Notes: generated by a model from the sequence alone, not told the origin. 64,000 nucleotides of DNA from Streptomonospora nanhaiensis (GCF_013410565.1 NZ_JACCFO010000001.1:4340001-4404000); one strand, 5' to 3'; counted from the first letter of the stretch, positions 34,223 to 43,322 are shown. A program made the numbers and translations.

Positions 34223-36550
34223 ATGACCGCACCGGACGACACCGCGCCGAAGGCCTACCCGACCACCGCGCACTGGGGCACCTACGACGTCCTGGTGTCG
34301 GGCGACCGGGTGGTGGGCGTGCGGCCCGGCGCCCACGACGCCGACCCCTCGCCCCTCATGGGCAACGTGCCCGGTGCCCAGCACCACCCCACGCGGGTGG
34401 CCGCCCCCGCCGTGCGGCGGCGCTGGCTGGAGAACGGGCCCGGCCCCGACGGCCGGCGCGGCGACCCCGACGACGAGTACGTCGCCGTGGACTGGGACAC
34501 CGCGCTGGACCTGCTCGCCGCCGAACTCGACCGAGTGCGCCGCGAGCACGGCAACACCGCGATCTACGGCGGCTCCTACGGCTGGGGCAGCGCCGGGCGC
34601 GTGCACCACTCGCAGAGCCAGCTGCACCGCTTCCTCAACACCATCGGCGGCTACACCCGCTCGCGCGACACCTACAGCCACGCCGGGGTCGAGGTCCTGC
34701 TGCCGCACGTCCTGGGCCGGCCCGGGCTGGCCGATGTGCTGCACAGCGCGCCCACCTGGGAGGCCATCGCCGAGCACACCGACCTGGTGGTCTCCTTCGG
34801 CGGGCTGCGGGTGTCCAACACCCACGTCAGCTCCGGCGGCCGGCACCGCCAGGTCGCCGCCGAGGGCATGCGCGCCGCCGCCGCCAAGGGCGTGGGCTTC
34901 GTCTCGGTCAGCCCGCTGCGCGACGACACCCTGGACGACATCGGCGCCCAGTGGCTGCCCGCCGACCCCGGCACCGACACCGCCGTGCTGCTGGGCCTGA
35001 TCCACACCCTCTTCACCGAGGGCCTGGCCGACACCGCCTTCCTCGACCGCTACACCGTCGGCGCCGCCGTGCTGCGCCGCTACGTGCTCGGGCACGACGA
35101 CGGCACCCCCAAGTCCGCCGACTGGGCGGCGCGCGTCAGCGGCCTGCCCGCCGAGGACCTGCGCGCCCTCGCCCGCCGCATGGCCCGCGGCCGCACCCTC
35201 GTCAACGTGGGCTGGTCGGTGCAGCGCACCCGATTCGGCGAGCAGCCGCTGTGGGCGGGGATCGCCCTGGCCGCCTGCCTGGGCCAGATCGGGCTGCCCG
35301 GCGGCGGGTTCGCCTCCGGCTACGGCTCGGCGGGCAACTACGGCGCCGGGTCCACCCCCGGCGGGCTGCCGCGCCTGCCGCAGGGCCGGCGGCCGATCGA
35401 CAGCGCCATCCCGGTCGCCCGGGTCGCCGACATGCTGCTCAACCCCGGCGCGGAGTACGACTACGACGGCACCCGCTCCACCTATCCCGACATCCGGCTG
35501 GTGGCGTGGTCGGGCGGCAACCCCTTCCACCACCACCAGGACCTGTCCCGGCTCACCCGCGCCTTCGGCCGCCCCGACACGGTCGTGGTGGTCGAGACCC
35601 ACTGGACCGCCACGGCCCGCCACGCCGACATCGTGCTGCCCTCCACCACCACCCTGGAGCGCGACGACATCGGCGCCAGCCGGGGCGACGCCGCGCTGCG
35701 CGCCATGCCCCGGGCGGTTCCCCCGCACGGCGCGGCCCGCGACGAGTACGACATCTACACCGGCCTGGCCGAGCGCATGGGGGTCGCCGCGGAGTTCACC
35801 GAGGGCCGCTCGTCGGCGCAGTGGCTGCGGCACGTCTACGAGGAGTGGCGCGGGCGCTACGCGGGGCGGGCCGACCTCCCCGACTTCGACGCGTTCTGGG
35901 CCGCCGGGAGCGTGGCGATCCCCGACCGGCGCGACGACACCGCCCTGTTCGCCGAGTTCCGCGCCGACCCCGACACCCACCCCCTGGCCACCCCCAGCGG
36001 GCGCATCGAGCTGTACTCCGCGACCGTCGCCTCCTTCGGCTACGCCGACTGCCCCGGCCACCCGGTGTGGCTGCCCGCCGAGGAGCGCCTGGGTTCGGCG
36101 CGCGCCCGCACCTGGCCGCTGCTGATGGTGGCCAACCAGCCCCGGGGCCGCCTGCACAGCCAGCAGGACATGGGCGCCTACAGCCGCTCGCTGAAGGTCG
36201 CCGGGCGGGCGCGGCTGCGGATGCACCCCGGCGACGCCGCCGCGCGGGGGGTGTCCGACGGCGACGTGGTGGTCGTGGAGAACGACCGGGGCAGCCTGCT
36301 CGCCGGTGTGGAGGTCAGCGCGCACGTGCGGCGCGACGTGGTGCAGCTGTCCACCGGTGCCTGGTACGACCCCTCGTCGCAGGAGGTGACCTGCGTGCAC
36401 GGCAACCCCAACGTGCTCACCGCCGACGTGGGGTCCTCGTCGCTCAGCCAGGGCACCACCGGCCAGCACGTGCTGGTGGAGGTGCGGCGCTACCACGGCA
36501 CCCCGCCGCCGGTGCGGGTGTTCGACCCGCCGCGCATCACCCGGCGCTGA
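34223..36550 (+). CDS. Bis-MGD molybdopterin oxidoreductase (BisC/TorA-DmsA type), cytoplasmic
   Basis: Molybdenum enzyme of 775 residues of the S-/N-oxide reductase family. YGGSYGWGSAGRVHHSQSQLHRFL is the hallmark BisC/TorA N-terminus, and S152 in TYSHAGVEVLLPHVLG is the expected Mo-coordinating serine. Late VSDGDVVVVENDRGS and a TGAWYDP motif bind the cofactor in the C-terminal domain. There is no twin-arginine signal and no N-terminal cysteine motif for an iron-sulfur cluster, so it should be soluble and cytoplasmic, as for biotin-sulfoxide reductase (BisC), rather than a respiratory reductase. GGAGGAAGGG precedes ATG 34223. No electron-transfer or molybdate genes adjoin it. Substrate (biotin or methionine sulfoxide) is inferred only. 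Confidence 0.88.
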   Translation: MTAPDDTAPKAYPTTAHWGTYDVLVSGDRVVGVRPGAHDADPSPLMGNVPGAQHHPTRVAAPAVRRRWLENGPGPDGRRGDPDDEYVAVDWDTALDLLAAELDRVRREHGNTAIYGGSYGWGSAGRVHHSQSQLHRFLNTIGGYTRSRDTYSHAGVEVLLPHVLGRPGLADVLHSAPTWEAIAEHTDLVVSFGGLRVSNTHVSSGGRHRQVAAEGMRAAAAKGVGFVSVSPLRDDTLDDIGAQWLPADPGTDTAVLLGLIHTLFTEGLADTAFLDRYTVGAAVLRRYVLGHDDGTPKSADWAARVSGLPAEDLRALARRMARGRTLVNVGWSVQRTRFGEQPLWAGIALAACLGQIGLPGGGFASGYGSAGNYGAGSTPGGLPRLPQGRRPIDSAIPVARVADMLLNPGAEYDYDGTRSTYPDIRLVAWSGGNPFHHHQDLSRLTRAFGRPDTVVVVETHWTATARHADIVLPSTTTLERDDIGASRGDAALRAMPRAVPPHGAARDEYDIYTGLAERMGVAAEFTEGRSSAQWLRHVYEEWRGRYAGRADLPDFDAFWAAGSVAIPDRRDDTALFAEFRADPDTHPLATPSGRIELYSATVASFGYADCPGHPVWLPAEERLGSARARTWPLLMVANQPRGRLHSQQDMGAYSRSLKVAGRARLRMHPGDAAARGVSDGDVVVVENDRGSLLAGVEVSAHVRRDVVQLSTGAWYDPSSQEVTCVHGNPNVLTADVGSSSLSQGTTGQHVLVEVRRYHGTPPPVRVFDPPRITRR

Positions 36551-36662
36551 CCGGCGGGCGCCGCGCGGGCGCGGGGGCGTACGGGGAGGGAGCGTTGGTC
36601 GGCGGCACCGTCCGAAAAGCGGCGCCGACCACCCCGGTGCCCACTTCCACCGAGATCACGGG

Positions 36663-36681
36663 ATAGGTTAGCCTCTACTAA
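36663..36681. promoter_or_regulatory. IdeR/DtxR-type iron box upstream of siderophore permease operon
   Basis: ATAGGTTAGCCTCTACTAA matches the DtxR/IdeR consensus (TTAGGTTAGSCTAACCTAA) at 15 of 19 positions by eye, with the left half nearly perfect. It overlaps the probable promoter 77 bp upstream of the first permease, so iron-replete repression of the importer is expected. Confidence 0.8.
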
Positions 36682-36710
36682 GTTTGCGCGGACAACCGGG
36701 AGGAAGCGTC

Positions 36711-36761
36711 GTGTTTGTGCCCGTGGCCGTCACGGCCGCCCGCCCCGGCGGGGTGCGATGA
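36711..36761 (+). CDS. Possible 16-residue leader ORF coupled to fecCD
   Basis: GTG 36711, preceded by GGAGGAAG with a three-to-four-base spacer, encodes [16 protein letters not shown] and stops at 36761. Its TGA overlaps the ATG of the permease gene (ATGA), while that gene has only a weak ribosome site of its own. A translational-coupling leader is the simplest reading. Confidence 0.45.
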   Translation: MFVPVAVTAARPGGVR

Positions 36762-37867
36762 GCCTGGAGCGGCCGTCCGCCGTCGCCGGGGCCGAGGGCG
36801 AGGACCCCGCCGCCCCCGACTCCGTGGTCGCCGCGCACGCGCTCGACCGCCGCACCCGCGCCGCCGCCCGCACCCACCTGCTGCGCGCCGGCGGCCTGCT
36901 CGTCCTCCTCGCGGCGCTGCTCTTCTGCGCCATGCTCAGCGTCGCCGTCGGCGCCAAGGACATCCCGCTGCCCGTCGTGTGGGACGCGGTGTGGAACCCC
37001 GACGGCGGCTACGACACCAGCGTGGTGTGGGAGCTGCGCCTGCCGCGCACCGTGCTGGGCGTGTTCGTCGGCGCGGCCCTGGGCCTGGCCGGGGCCCTCA
37101 TGCAGGGCCTCACCCGCAACCCCATCGCCGAGCCGGGGATCCTCGGGGTGAACTCCGGTGCCGCGGCGGCCGTGGTCGTCGCCATCTTCGTCTTCGGCCT
37201 GACCAGCCCCACCGCCTACGTGTGGTTCGGGTTCGCCGGCGCCGCCGTGGCCGCCGTGCTGGTCTACGCGCTGGGCTCGCGCGGGCGCGCCGGCGCCACC
37301 CCCGTGCGGCTCGCGCTCGCCGGCACCGCCCTGGCCGCCGTGCTCCAGGGGTTCGTCTACGGGATCACCGTGCTCAACGAGTTCGTCTTCGACCAGATCC
37401 GGTTCTGGCAGGTCGGCTCGCTCGTGGGCCGCGACCTGGAGCTGTTCGCGCGCATCTGGCCGTTCCTGGCGGTGGGGATCGTGCTGGCCCTGGCGCTGGG
37501 CCCCGCGCTCAACACCATCGCGCTCGGCGAGGACCTCGCCGCCGCCCTGGGCGCCCACATCAACCGCACCCGCGCGCTGGTGGCGCTGGCGATCGTGCTG
37601 CTGTGCGGCGGCGCCACCGCGGCCGCCGGCCCGATCTGGTTCGTCGGGCTCATCGTCCCGCACGTGGCGCGCTCCATGACCGGCCCCGACCAGCGCTGGC
37701 TGCTGCCCTACTCGGCGCTGCTCGCGGCGATCCTGCTGACCGGGGCCGACATCGTCGGCCGGGTGCTGCCCGCGACGGGCGAGCTGGAGGTCGGCATCAT
37801 CACCGCGCTGGTGGGCGCCCCCGTGTTCATCATGCTGGTGCGGCGCAGAAGGATGGCCCAGCTATGA
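36758..37867 (+). CDS. Iron-siderophore ABC transporter permease 1 (FecCD family)
   Basis: Inner-membrane permease of 369 residues with about nine or ten helices, first of two FecCD subunits that import Fe3+-siderophores. After a 38-residue cytoplasmic N-terminus, [46 protein letters not shown] is the family signature (LPR, G-x-G-L-x-x-x-G-x-x-x-Q). Toward the C-terminus, [26 protein letters not shown] is the coupling helix region that contacts the ATPase. It overlaps the next gene by four bases (ATGA). Iron-regulated by the box at 36663. The cognate substrate-binding protein is not in this cluster. Confidence 0.94.
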   Translation: MSLERPSAVAGAEGEDPAAPDSVVAAHALDRRTRAAARTHLLRAGGLLVLLAALLFCAMLSVAVGAKDIPLPVVWDAVWNPDGGYDTSVVWELRLPRTVLGVFVGAALGLAGALMQGLTRNPIAEPGILGVNSGAAAAVVVAIFVFGLTSPTAYVWFGFAGAAVAAVLVYALGSRGRAGATPVRLALAGTALAAVLQGFVYGITVLNEFVFDQIRFWQVGSLVGRDLELFARIWPFLAVGIVLALALGPALNTIALGEDLAAALGAHINRTRALVALAIVLLCGGATAAAGPIWFVGLIVPHVARSMTGPDQRWLLPYSALLAAILLTGADIVGRVLPATGELEVGIITALVGAPVFIMLVRRRRMAQL

Positions 37868-38976
37868 CCCTGACCCCCGCCCGCGCGCGCGGCGCCGGCA
37901 CCGGCGCCCAGGACACCGCCGCGGGGGGCCGGCGCACGCGCCCGGCCCCCGTGCTGCGCCTGGCCGGCGGCCGGGTGTCGGTGATGGTGCGCCCCCGCGT
38001 CGCCGCCGTGTACACCGGCCTGCTGGCCGCCACCGCCGCCGTCTTCGCGGTGTCCCTGGCCGTGGGCGACTACACCATCGCGCTGGACCGGGTGCTGTGG
38101 GCGCTGGTCGGCTACGGCGAACGCCTGGACCTGTTCTTCGTGCGCGACGTCCGGCTGCCCCGCGCGCTGGCGGCGGTGCTGGTCGGCGCGGCGCTGGGCA
38201 TCGCCGGCGCGGTGTTCCAGAGCCTGTCGCGCAACCCGCTGGGCAGCCCCGACATCATCGGGTTCACCGGCGGCGCCTCGGCCGGCGCGGTGGCCGTGAT
38301 CCTGGTGCTGGGCGGCAGCACCCTCCAGGTCTCCCTGGGCGCCATCGTCGGCGGTGTGGCCACCGCCGGGCTGGTGTACCTGCTCGCGCTCAAGCGCGGT
38401 GTGCAGGGCTACCGGCTGGTGCTCGTGGGCATCGGCATCAACGCCATGCTGCTGTCGGTGCGCGACTACCTGATGACCCGCGCCGAACTGACCGAGGCCA
38501 TGACCGCCCAGGTGTGGATGATCGGCAGCCTCAACGGCACCGCGTGGGGCCAGGCGCTCACCATCGCGGCCTCGTGCGCGGTGCTGATGCCGGTGGTGCT
38601 GCTGCTGGGGCGGCGGCTGCGGCTGATGGAGATGGGCGACTCCACCGCGCAGGCGCTGGGCGTGCCCGTGGGCTGCACCCAGGTCGCGGCGCTGCTGGCG
38701 GCCAGCGCCCTCACCGGCGCGGCCATCGCCGTGGCCGGTCCCATCGCCTTCATCGCCCTGGCGGCGCCCCAGCTGGTCCGCCGCCTGGCCCGCACCAGCG
38801 GCACGGCGCTGATGGGCGCCGCGCTGATGGGGGCGCTGCTGCTCTCGGCCGCCGACCTGGTGGCGCAGCGGGCCCTGGCGCCCACCCAGCTTCCGGTCGG
38901 GGTGGTGACCGCCGTCATCGGGGGCAGCTACCTCGTCTGGGTGCTGTACCGAGAATGGCGGACCGGAAATGCCTGA
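37864..38976 (+). CDS. Iron-siderophore ABC transporter permease 2 (FecCD family)
   Basis: Second FecCD permease subunit of 370 residues, with a 40-residue basic N-terminus and about nine or ten helices. The signature [50 protein letters not shown] matches permease 1, and the late [22 protein letters not shown] forms the ATPase coupling helix. ATG 37864 overlaps the stop of permease 1, so the two subunits are made in step. A heterodimeric FecC/FecD arrangement with one ATPase is standard for hydroxamate or catecholate siderophore importers. Possible substrate specificity cannot be read from the sequence. Confidence 0.94.
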   Translation: MTLTPARARGAGTGAQDTAAGGRRTRPAPVLRLAGGRVSVMVRPRVAAVYTGLLAATAAVFAVSLAVGDYTIALDRVLWALVGYGERLDLFFVRDVRLPRALAAVLVGAALGIAGAVFQSLSRNPLGSPDIIGFTGGASAGAVAVILVLGGSTLQVSLGAIVGGVATAGLVYLLALKRGVQGYRLVLVGIGINAMLLSVRDYLMTRAELTEAMTAQVWMIGSLNGTAWGQALTIAASCAVLMPVVLLLGRRLRLMEMGDSTAQALGVPVGCTQVAALLAASALTGAAIAVAGPIAFIALAAPQLVRRLARTSGTALMGAALMGALLLSAADLVAQRALAPTQLPVGVVTAVIGGSYLVWVLYREWRTGNA

Positions 38977-39007
38977 GTCCGGCAACGTGAAGCAGCGAGG
39001 AGCAGCG

Positions 39008-39868
39008 ATGTCCGAACCGTCCCGGTTGTGGGGGGAGAACCTGACCCTGGCCTACGACCAGAGTGTCATCTCCCGTGACCTGGGGATCTCCATCCCGGAC
39101 AACTCCTTCACGGTCATCGTCGGGCCCAACGCCTGCGGCAAGTCCACCCTGCTGCGGGCCCTGTCGCGGATGCTCAAGCCCAGCCAGGGCGCCGTGCACC
39201 TCGACGGCCGGCTCATCAGCTCCTACCCCTCCAAGGAGGTCGCGCGGCGGCTGGGCCTGCTGCCGCAGAGCTCCATCGCGCCCGACGGGATCACCGTGGC
39301 CGACCTGGTGGCGCGCGGGCGCTACCCGCACCAGAGATTCCTCAAGCAGTGGTCGCGCTCCGACGAGCAGGTCATCACCGAGGCCATGGACGCCACCGGT
39401 GTCACCGACCTGGCCGGGCGCATGGTGGACGAGCTGTCGGGCGGGCAGCGCCAGCGCGTGTGGCTGGCGATGGTGCTGGCCCAGCAGACGCCGCTGCTGC
39501 TGCTGGACGAGCCAACCACCTACCTGGACATCGCCCACCAGATGGACGTGCTCGACCTGTGCGCGGAGCTGCACCACGAGCGGTCCTACACGCTGGTGGC
39601 GGTGCTGCACGACCTCAACCACGCCTGCCGGTACGCCACCCACCTGATCGTGATGAAGGAGGGGCAGGTGGCGGCCGAGGGCGACCCCGCCGAGATCGTC
39701 ACCGAGCAGCTGGTGGAGGAGGTGTTCGGGCTGCCGGTGCGCGTCATCCCCGACCCCGAGACCGGCACCCCGCTGATCGTGCCCGCCGACCGGGGCGGGC
39801 GCATCGCCCGCCGCACGGCCGCCGCGCCGCGCCCGGCCGCCGAAGAGGTGGGGCGGCGCAGCGCCTGA
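39008..39868 (+). CDS. Siderophore ABC transporter ATP-binding protein (FepC/FecE type)
   Basis: ATPase of 286 residues that powers the FecCD importer. Walker A GPNACGKST at 39-47, Q-loop LLPQSSIAPDGITVADLV, signature LSGGQRQRVWLAMVLAQ, Walker B LLLLDEPTTYLD and H-loop VLHDLNHACRYATHLIVM are all intact and typical of FepC/FecE. A start at 39008 has AGGAG seven bases upstream; ATG 38969 is in-frame, would overlap the previous stop and is weaker. The protein completes the importer, but there is no substrate-binding lipoprotein or siderophore gene nearby, so the binding protein must be encoded elsewhere. A hairpin follows the gene. Confidence 0.95.
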   Translation: MSEPSRLWGENLTLAYDQSVISRDLGISIPDNSFTVIVGPNACGKSTLLRALSRMLKPSQGAVHLDGRLISSYPSKEVARRLGLLPQSSIAPDGITVADLVARGRYPHQRFLKQWSRSDEQVITEAMDATGVTDLAGRMVDELSGGQRQRVWLAMVLAQQTPLLLLDEPTTYLDIAHQMDVLDLCAELHHERSYTLVAVLHDLNHACRYATHLIVMKEGQVAAEGDPAEIVTEQLVEEVFGLPVRVIPDPETGTPLIVPADRGGRIARRTAAAPRPAAEEVGRRSA

Positions 39869-39885
39869 CGGCGCGGCGGGCCCCC

Positions 39886-39921
39886 GCGGGCGGCGGCCGG
39901 ACCCGTCCGGCCGCCGCCCGC
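39886..39921. terminator. Bidirectional terminator hairpin
   Basis: A perfect 16-bp stem, GCGGGCGGCGGCCGGA (39886-39901) with its complement at 39906-39921, has a CCCG loop. It lies between the convergent ABC ATPase and kinase genes, four bases from the kinase stop codon. Confidence 0.65.
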
Positions 39922-39925
39922 CGCC

Positions 39926-42163
39926 TCAGTGCAGCCGGACCAGGTCCACCCGCTCCCGGGCGCCCAGCTCCCCCTGGTAGCAGGTGCCGGCCGCCTCCGA
40001 CAGGCGGTTGGCCACCTCGGCGGTGGAGGCCAGCCCGCACACCCAGCCGTCCACCTCGGCGACGTAGCCGCTGCCCTCCTTCTCCTCGTCGGGCATGGCC
40101 AGGTACTCCTCGGCGACGGCGCGCGCCTCGCCGCAGTCGATGCCGTCGTCGGTGGGCACCAGCAGGGCCCGCTCCACGGAGGGGACGCCCTCGACCGCGC
40201 CGCACAGGTCGCCGTCCAGGCCGTCGAAGCCGCCGTAGGTCCAGACGTACTCGGTGGCGGCGAGGGGGTCGTCGCCGGTGAGTTCGTACTCCAGCCGGAG
40301 CGGGCTGCCGTCCATGGCCGCCCACAGGCTGAAGTCCAGGCCGTCGGCCTCGAAGGGGAACTCCCCGTTGGGCACGTCCAGGTCGAAGGTGCCGGTGACG
40401 CGCACCGCCGGGGTGCCGTCGACCTCGTCCTCGCTCCGCCCGCCGACCTCCATGGTGTCGGCCAGGCTTTCCAGCGGGGCGAGCACGACGGCGCGCGAGT
40501 TCTGCCAGCGGACGGCCTCGTTCACGGCGGTGGACGAGGCGACGTAGTCGTCGGAGGGCGCCCCCGGGCCCCAGGTGCGCTCGATGAGCGTGTCGGCCTC
40601 GGGCCGGTAGATCAGGTCCATGGCGAACTCGGGCGACTCGGGGCTGCCGGTGACGGTGGTCGTCTGGAAGACGGGTTCGCCGCCGGAGGTGGAGAGCACG
40701 TGCTCCACCTGCGAGGGGAGGCCGTCGGTGGGCGTGGTCGCCTCGACGGCGCGGTAGCTGTCGGCGGTCTCCACCGTCCGCACGATCCCGGCGACGATCT
40801 CGTCGGGCGTGCCCAGGGTGGGCGAGGGCGAGGGTGCGGCCTGCTCCTGCGGCGGCTCGTTCTCCGAGGAGAGCGCGTCGAGGGTGAAGTACCCGCCCGC
40901 GCCCAGGCCGCCGACCACGATGACGGCCGAGGCGGCGATGGCGCCGATCTTCAGCCCGCCCGCCGCGGCCCCGGCGGTGGCGCCCCCGGCCGCGCCGGCG
41001 CCGCCCGCGCCCGTGGCGCCCGCCGCGCCGGCGCCGCCCGCGGCCCCCGCGAGCCCGGCGCCGCCTCCGGCGCCTCCCGTGCCCGCCCCCGCACCGGCGG
41101 CGCCCGCCGCACCGGCGCCGGCACCGCCCACGCCGGCCGCACCGCCGCCCGCGGCCAGCGCCGCGCCGCCGACCGCGCCGGCGAACCGGGCGGCCGCCAG
41201 CCACTTCCGCGGGTCGTGCCAGCTCGCGTCGATGCCGCGCCAGCGGCTGCCCACCACGTCCAGCAGCCGCCGGGTGAGGTCGCGGGTCTCCACGCGCGAG
41301 ATGTCGTCGGGCGAGGCGAACGCGATCAGCCCCCGGTAGACGCTCTCGGCGGTGGGCCGCGCGGCCGGGTCGGCGGCCATGGCCAGTTCGACCACCGGCC
41401 GCAGGGTGTCGGGCACCCCGGCCAGGTCGGCGTCGCCCGCGAGGGTCCGCCGCCGCTTGTCCTGGGCGTCGCCGGTGCCGAACGGCGGGCGCCCGGTGGC
41501 GGCGTAGGCGACCAGGCAGCCCCAGGCGAACACGTCGGCGGGCATGCCCGGCTCGGCGCCCCGGTAGCGCTCGGGGCTCACCCAGCCCGGCGAGCCGAAG
41601 GTCGCCCCGGCGGTGCGCCCGGCCGCGCTGCGGCCGGCGGGGCGCGCGATGCCGAAGTCGAGGACGCGCGGCCCCTCGGGGGAGAGCATGACGTTGCCGG
41701 GCTTGACGTCGCAGTGCGCGATCCCGGCGGCGTGGATGGCGGTCAGCGCCTCGGCGGTACCGGCGGCGAACGCCAGGAGCATGTCGGGCTCCAGCGGCCC
41801 CTCCTGCTCGACGCGCCGGCGCAGGGTTGTCCCCGGTACGAAGTCGGTGGCCACCCAGGGGCGCGCGGCCTCGGTGTCGGCGGCGTGCACGGCCGCGGTG
41901 TAGACGCCGCGCACCCGCCGCATCAGCTCGACCTCGCGCGCGAAGGCCTCCCGGAACGCGGGGTCCTCGGCGAAGCGCTCGTGGACCACCTTGACCGCGA
42001 TGCAGGTGCCCTCGGCGCCCACCGCGCCGAAGACGGTGCCCATGCCCCCCTGCCCCAGCCGCCCGACCACCGTGTAGGGGCCGATGGCACGGGGATCGCC
42101 GCCGTCCAGCGGCCGCAGTTCAGGGGGGAGGGGCACACCATCGGCCCCGGGGTGCGCGCTCAT
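39926..42163 (-). CDS. Membrane serine/threonine protein kinase (PknB-like) with unusual HCD motif
   Basis: Hanks-type kinase of 745 residues. The kinase domain (~25-275) has the glycine loop GRLGQGGMG at 34-42, K58 in IAVKVV, catalytic D152 in AHCDVKPGNV (H150-C151-D152, where most relatives have HRD) and the DFG aspartate D169. A long Ala/Gly-rich linker (~335-405) precedes one transmembrane helix (~406-425, IGAIAASAVIVVGGLGAGGYF), and the C-terminus is an external domain of ~320 residues with no PASTA repeats but four cysteines near its end. The C-for-R change marks a non-RD kinase, so activation-loop phosphorylation may be less important. The external domain resembles the DUF of other actinobacterial kinase-lipoprotein pairs, and a lipoprotein gene follows upstream. 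Confidence 0.9.
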   Translation of the reverse strand: MSAHPGADGVPLPPELRPLDGGDPRAIGPYTVVGRLGQGGMGTVFGAVGAEGTCIAVKVVHERFAEDPAFREAFAREVELMRRVRGVYTAAVHAADTEAARPWVATDFVPGTTLRRRVEQEGPLEPDMLLAFAAGTAEALTAIHAAGIAHCDVKPGNVMLSPEGPRVLDFGIARPAGRSAAGRTAGATFGSPGWVSPERYRGAEPGMPADVFAWGCLVAYAATGRPPFGTGDAQDKRRRTLAGDADLAGVPDTLRPVVELAMAADPAARPTAESVYRGLIAFASPDDISRVETRDLTRRLLDVVGSRWRGIDASWHDPRKWLAAARFAGAVGGAALAAGGGAAGVGGAGAGAAGAAGAGAGTGGAGGGAGLAGAAGGAGAAGATGAGGAGAAGGATAGAAAGGLKIGAIAASAVIVVGGLGAGGYFTLDALSSENEPPQEQAAPSPSPTLGTPDEIVAGIVRTVETADSYRAVEATTPTDGLPSQVEHVLSTSGGEPVFQTTTVTGSPESPEFAMDLIYRPEADTLIERTWGPGAPSDDYVASSTAVNEAVRWQNSRAVVLAPLESLADTMEVGGRSEDEVDGTPAVRVTGTFDLDVPNGEFPFEADGLDFSLWAAMDGSPLRLEYELTGDDPLAATEYVWTYGGFDGLDGDLCGAVEGVPSVERALLVPTDDGIDCGEARAVAEEYLAMPDEEKEGSGYVAEVDGWVCGLASTAEVANRLSEAAGTCYQGELGARERVDLVRLH

Positions 42164-42202
42164 GGTGGGTTCTTTCTCGTCGTTAGGCCGACATGCGGGA
42201 TG

Positions 42203-42208
42203 ATCATA
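42203..42208 (-). promoter_or_regulatory. Promoter -10 of kinase gene
   Basis: TATGAT on the minus strand lies 39 bases upstream of the kinase ATG at 42163, a close match to consensus. Confidence 0.45.
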
Positions 42209-42317
42209 GTGCTTTCGGGCATCTCGGGACGTCCGTAAGAAGCGTGGTTTATCAGCCCGAAACCGGCCTGCCGGCGCGGGTTCCGCCGCCGGTCCGCGTG
42301 GACCGCGTGCAGCGCCT

Positions 42318-42405
42318 CGGCCCCATGCCGCCCGCGCCCAGGCGGCCCACCACCCGGAAGCGGCCGATGTGGGCGGGGCCGGTGCCGGTGAGCGCGCCGA
42401 GTCCG
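42318..42405 (-). pseudogene. Remnant of a second Ser/Thr kinase gene (N-terminal fragment)
   Basis: Minus-strand translation reads LTGTGPAHIGRFRVVGRLGAGGMG and then loses homology. IGRFRVVGRLGAGGMG is the glycine-rich nucleotide loop that begins Hanks-type kinase domains, and matches the intact kinase (IGPYTVVGRLGQGGMG) just downstream. After GGMG the frame runs into arginine-rich sequence and a stop, with no VAIK lysine, so only ~25 codons survive. A truncated tandem duplicate or a rearrangement scar is likely; a chance match is possible given its length but the 13 of 16 identity argues against it. Confidence 0.6.
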
Positions 42406-42439
42406 GGCGGCGGGCGGTCGGGGGCGGGCGGCGGCGGTG

Positions 42440-43084
42440 TCAGGCGCAGCCCTCGGCGGTGAACTCGGCGCCGGCGGTGTAGCAGACCCCGATGGGCGGC
42501 AGGCCGGTGCCGTCGGCCTCGTAGGTCTCGCCCTGGAAGAAGATCGCGCCGGACTCGGGGGCGCCGGGGATCACGAAGGTGTGCTCGATGACCATCTCGC
42601 TGGTGGCCTGGGCGGTGGCGTAGGAGGTCATGACCCCCTCCTCGCCCGTGGTGTGGCGCTCGCCGCCCGACTCGGCGTAGATCTGGCTGTGGTAGACCTC
42701 GCCGTCCGGCTCGGCCACGTTCCACAGGAAGTGCAGCAGGAACTCCACGCCCTCGGGGGTGGCGGTGGCGGACTTGAAGGTCACCCGGGTCTGGTGCTGC
42801 ACGGGCGACACGTCGCCGTTGTAGCTGGTGACGGTGAGTTCGCCCCGGTCGTTGGCGCCGACCTCGCCGCGCCAGGGCGGGTTCTCGACCGAGGCCGGCA
42901 GTTCGATCGGCTCGGCCGAGGGGGAGGGGGAGGGGTCGGCGGCCTGGTCGGAGGGCGAGGGCGCCGGCGCGGGCTCCTCGCCGCCGCCGCAGCCGGCGGG
43001 AATCGCGGACAGCACGACGACCAGCGCGGCGGGAACGACGCTGTGGGGGAGGCGGAGGCGGCGCGCGTGGCGGGCGACGGACAC
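42440..43084 (-). CDS. Secreted lipoprotein of unknown function
   Basis: Exported lipoprotein of 214 residues. The basic N-terminus (MSVARHARRLRLPHS) and hydrophobic core precede C32 in AIPAGCGGG, a near-consensus lipobox with proline at -3, followed by a proline/serine linker (~33-58) and a ~150-residue beta-rich domain. Beta-strand patterns such as GELTVTSYNGDVSPVQHQTRVTF and FLLHFLWNVAEPDGEVYHSQIYAE are seen; C-terminal CYTAGAEFTAEGCA has a probable disulfide. Start GTG 43084. It lies upstream of a kinase gene with an external domain of similar acidic composition, suggesting a sensory pair at the membrane, but no family name is recognised. Confidence 0.78.
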   Translation of the reverse strand: MSVARHARRLRLPHSVVPAALVVVLSAIPAGCGGGEEPAPAPSPSDQAADPSPSPSAEPIELPASVENPPWRGEVGANDRGELTVTSYNGDVSPVQHQTRVTFKSATATPEGVEFLLHFLWNVAEPDGEVYHSQIYAESGGERHTTGEEGVMTSYATAQATSEMVIEHTFVIPGAPESGAIFFQGETYEADGTGLPPIGVCYTAGAEFTAEGCA

Positions 43085-43322
43085 GGGGGGTCTCCGATCT
43101 GTGGACTACCGGACCGCGCGACGCGCTCGCCGGAGGCGGCGAGGCGGCGACGGGCGGTGACGACACCCCCTCCGACGCGTAAACTCCGAACAGGGTTCCG
43201 GGAAAAGGCCGATCCGGATGCGGCGGGCGGCGAGCCGGGTCCAGGGTCCCGATACGGACATCGCCCCCGGCACCCGCGGGCGGGCGGCGCCGGCGCTGTG
43301 CCCCTTCCCGCGCGCGGGGTGG

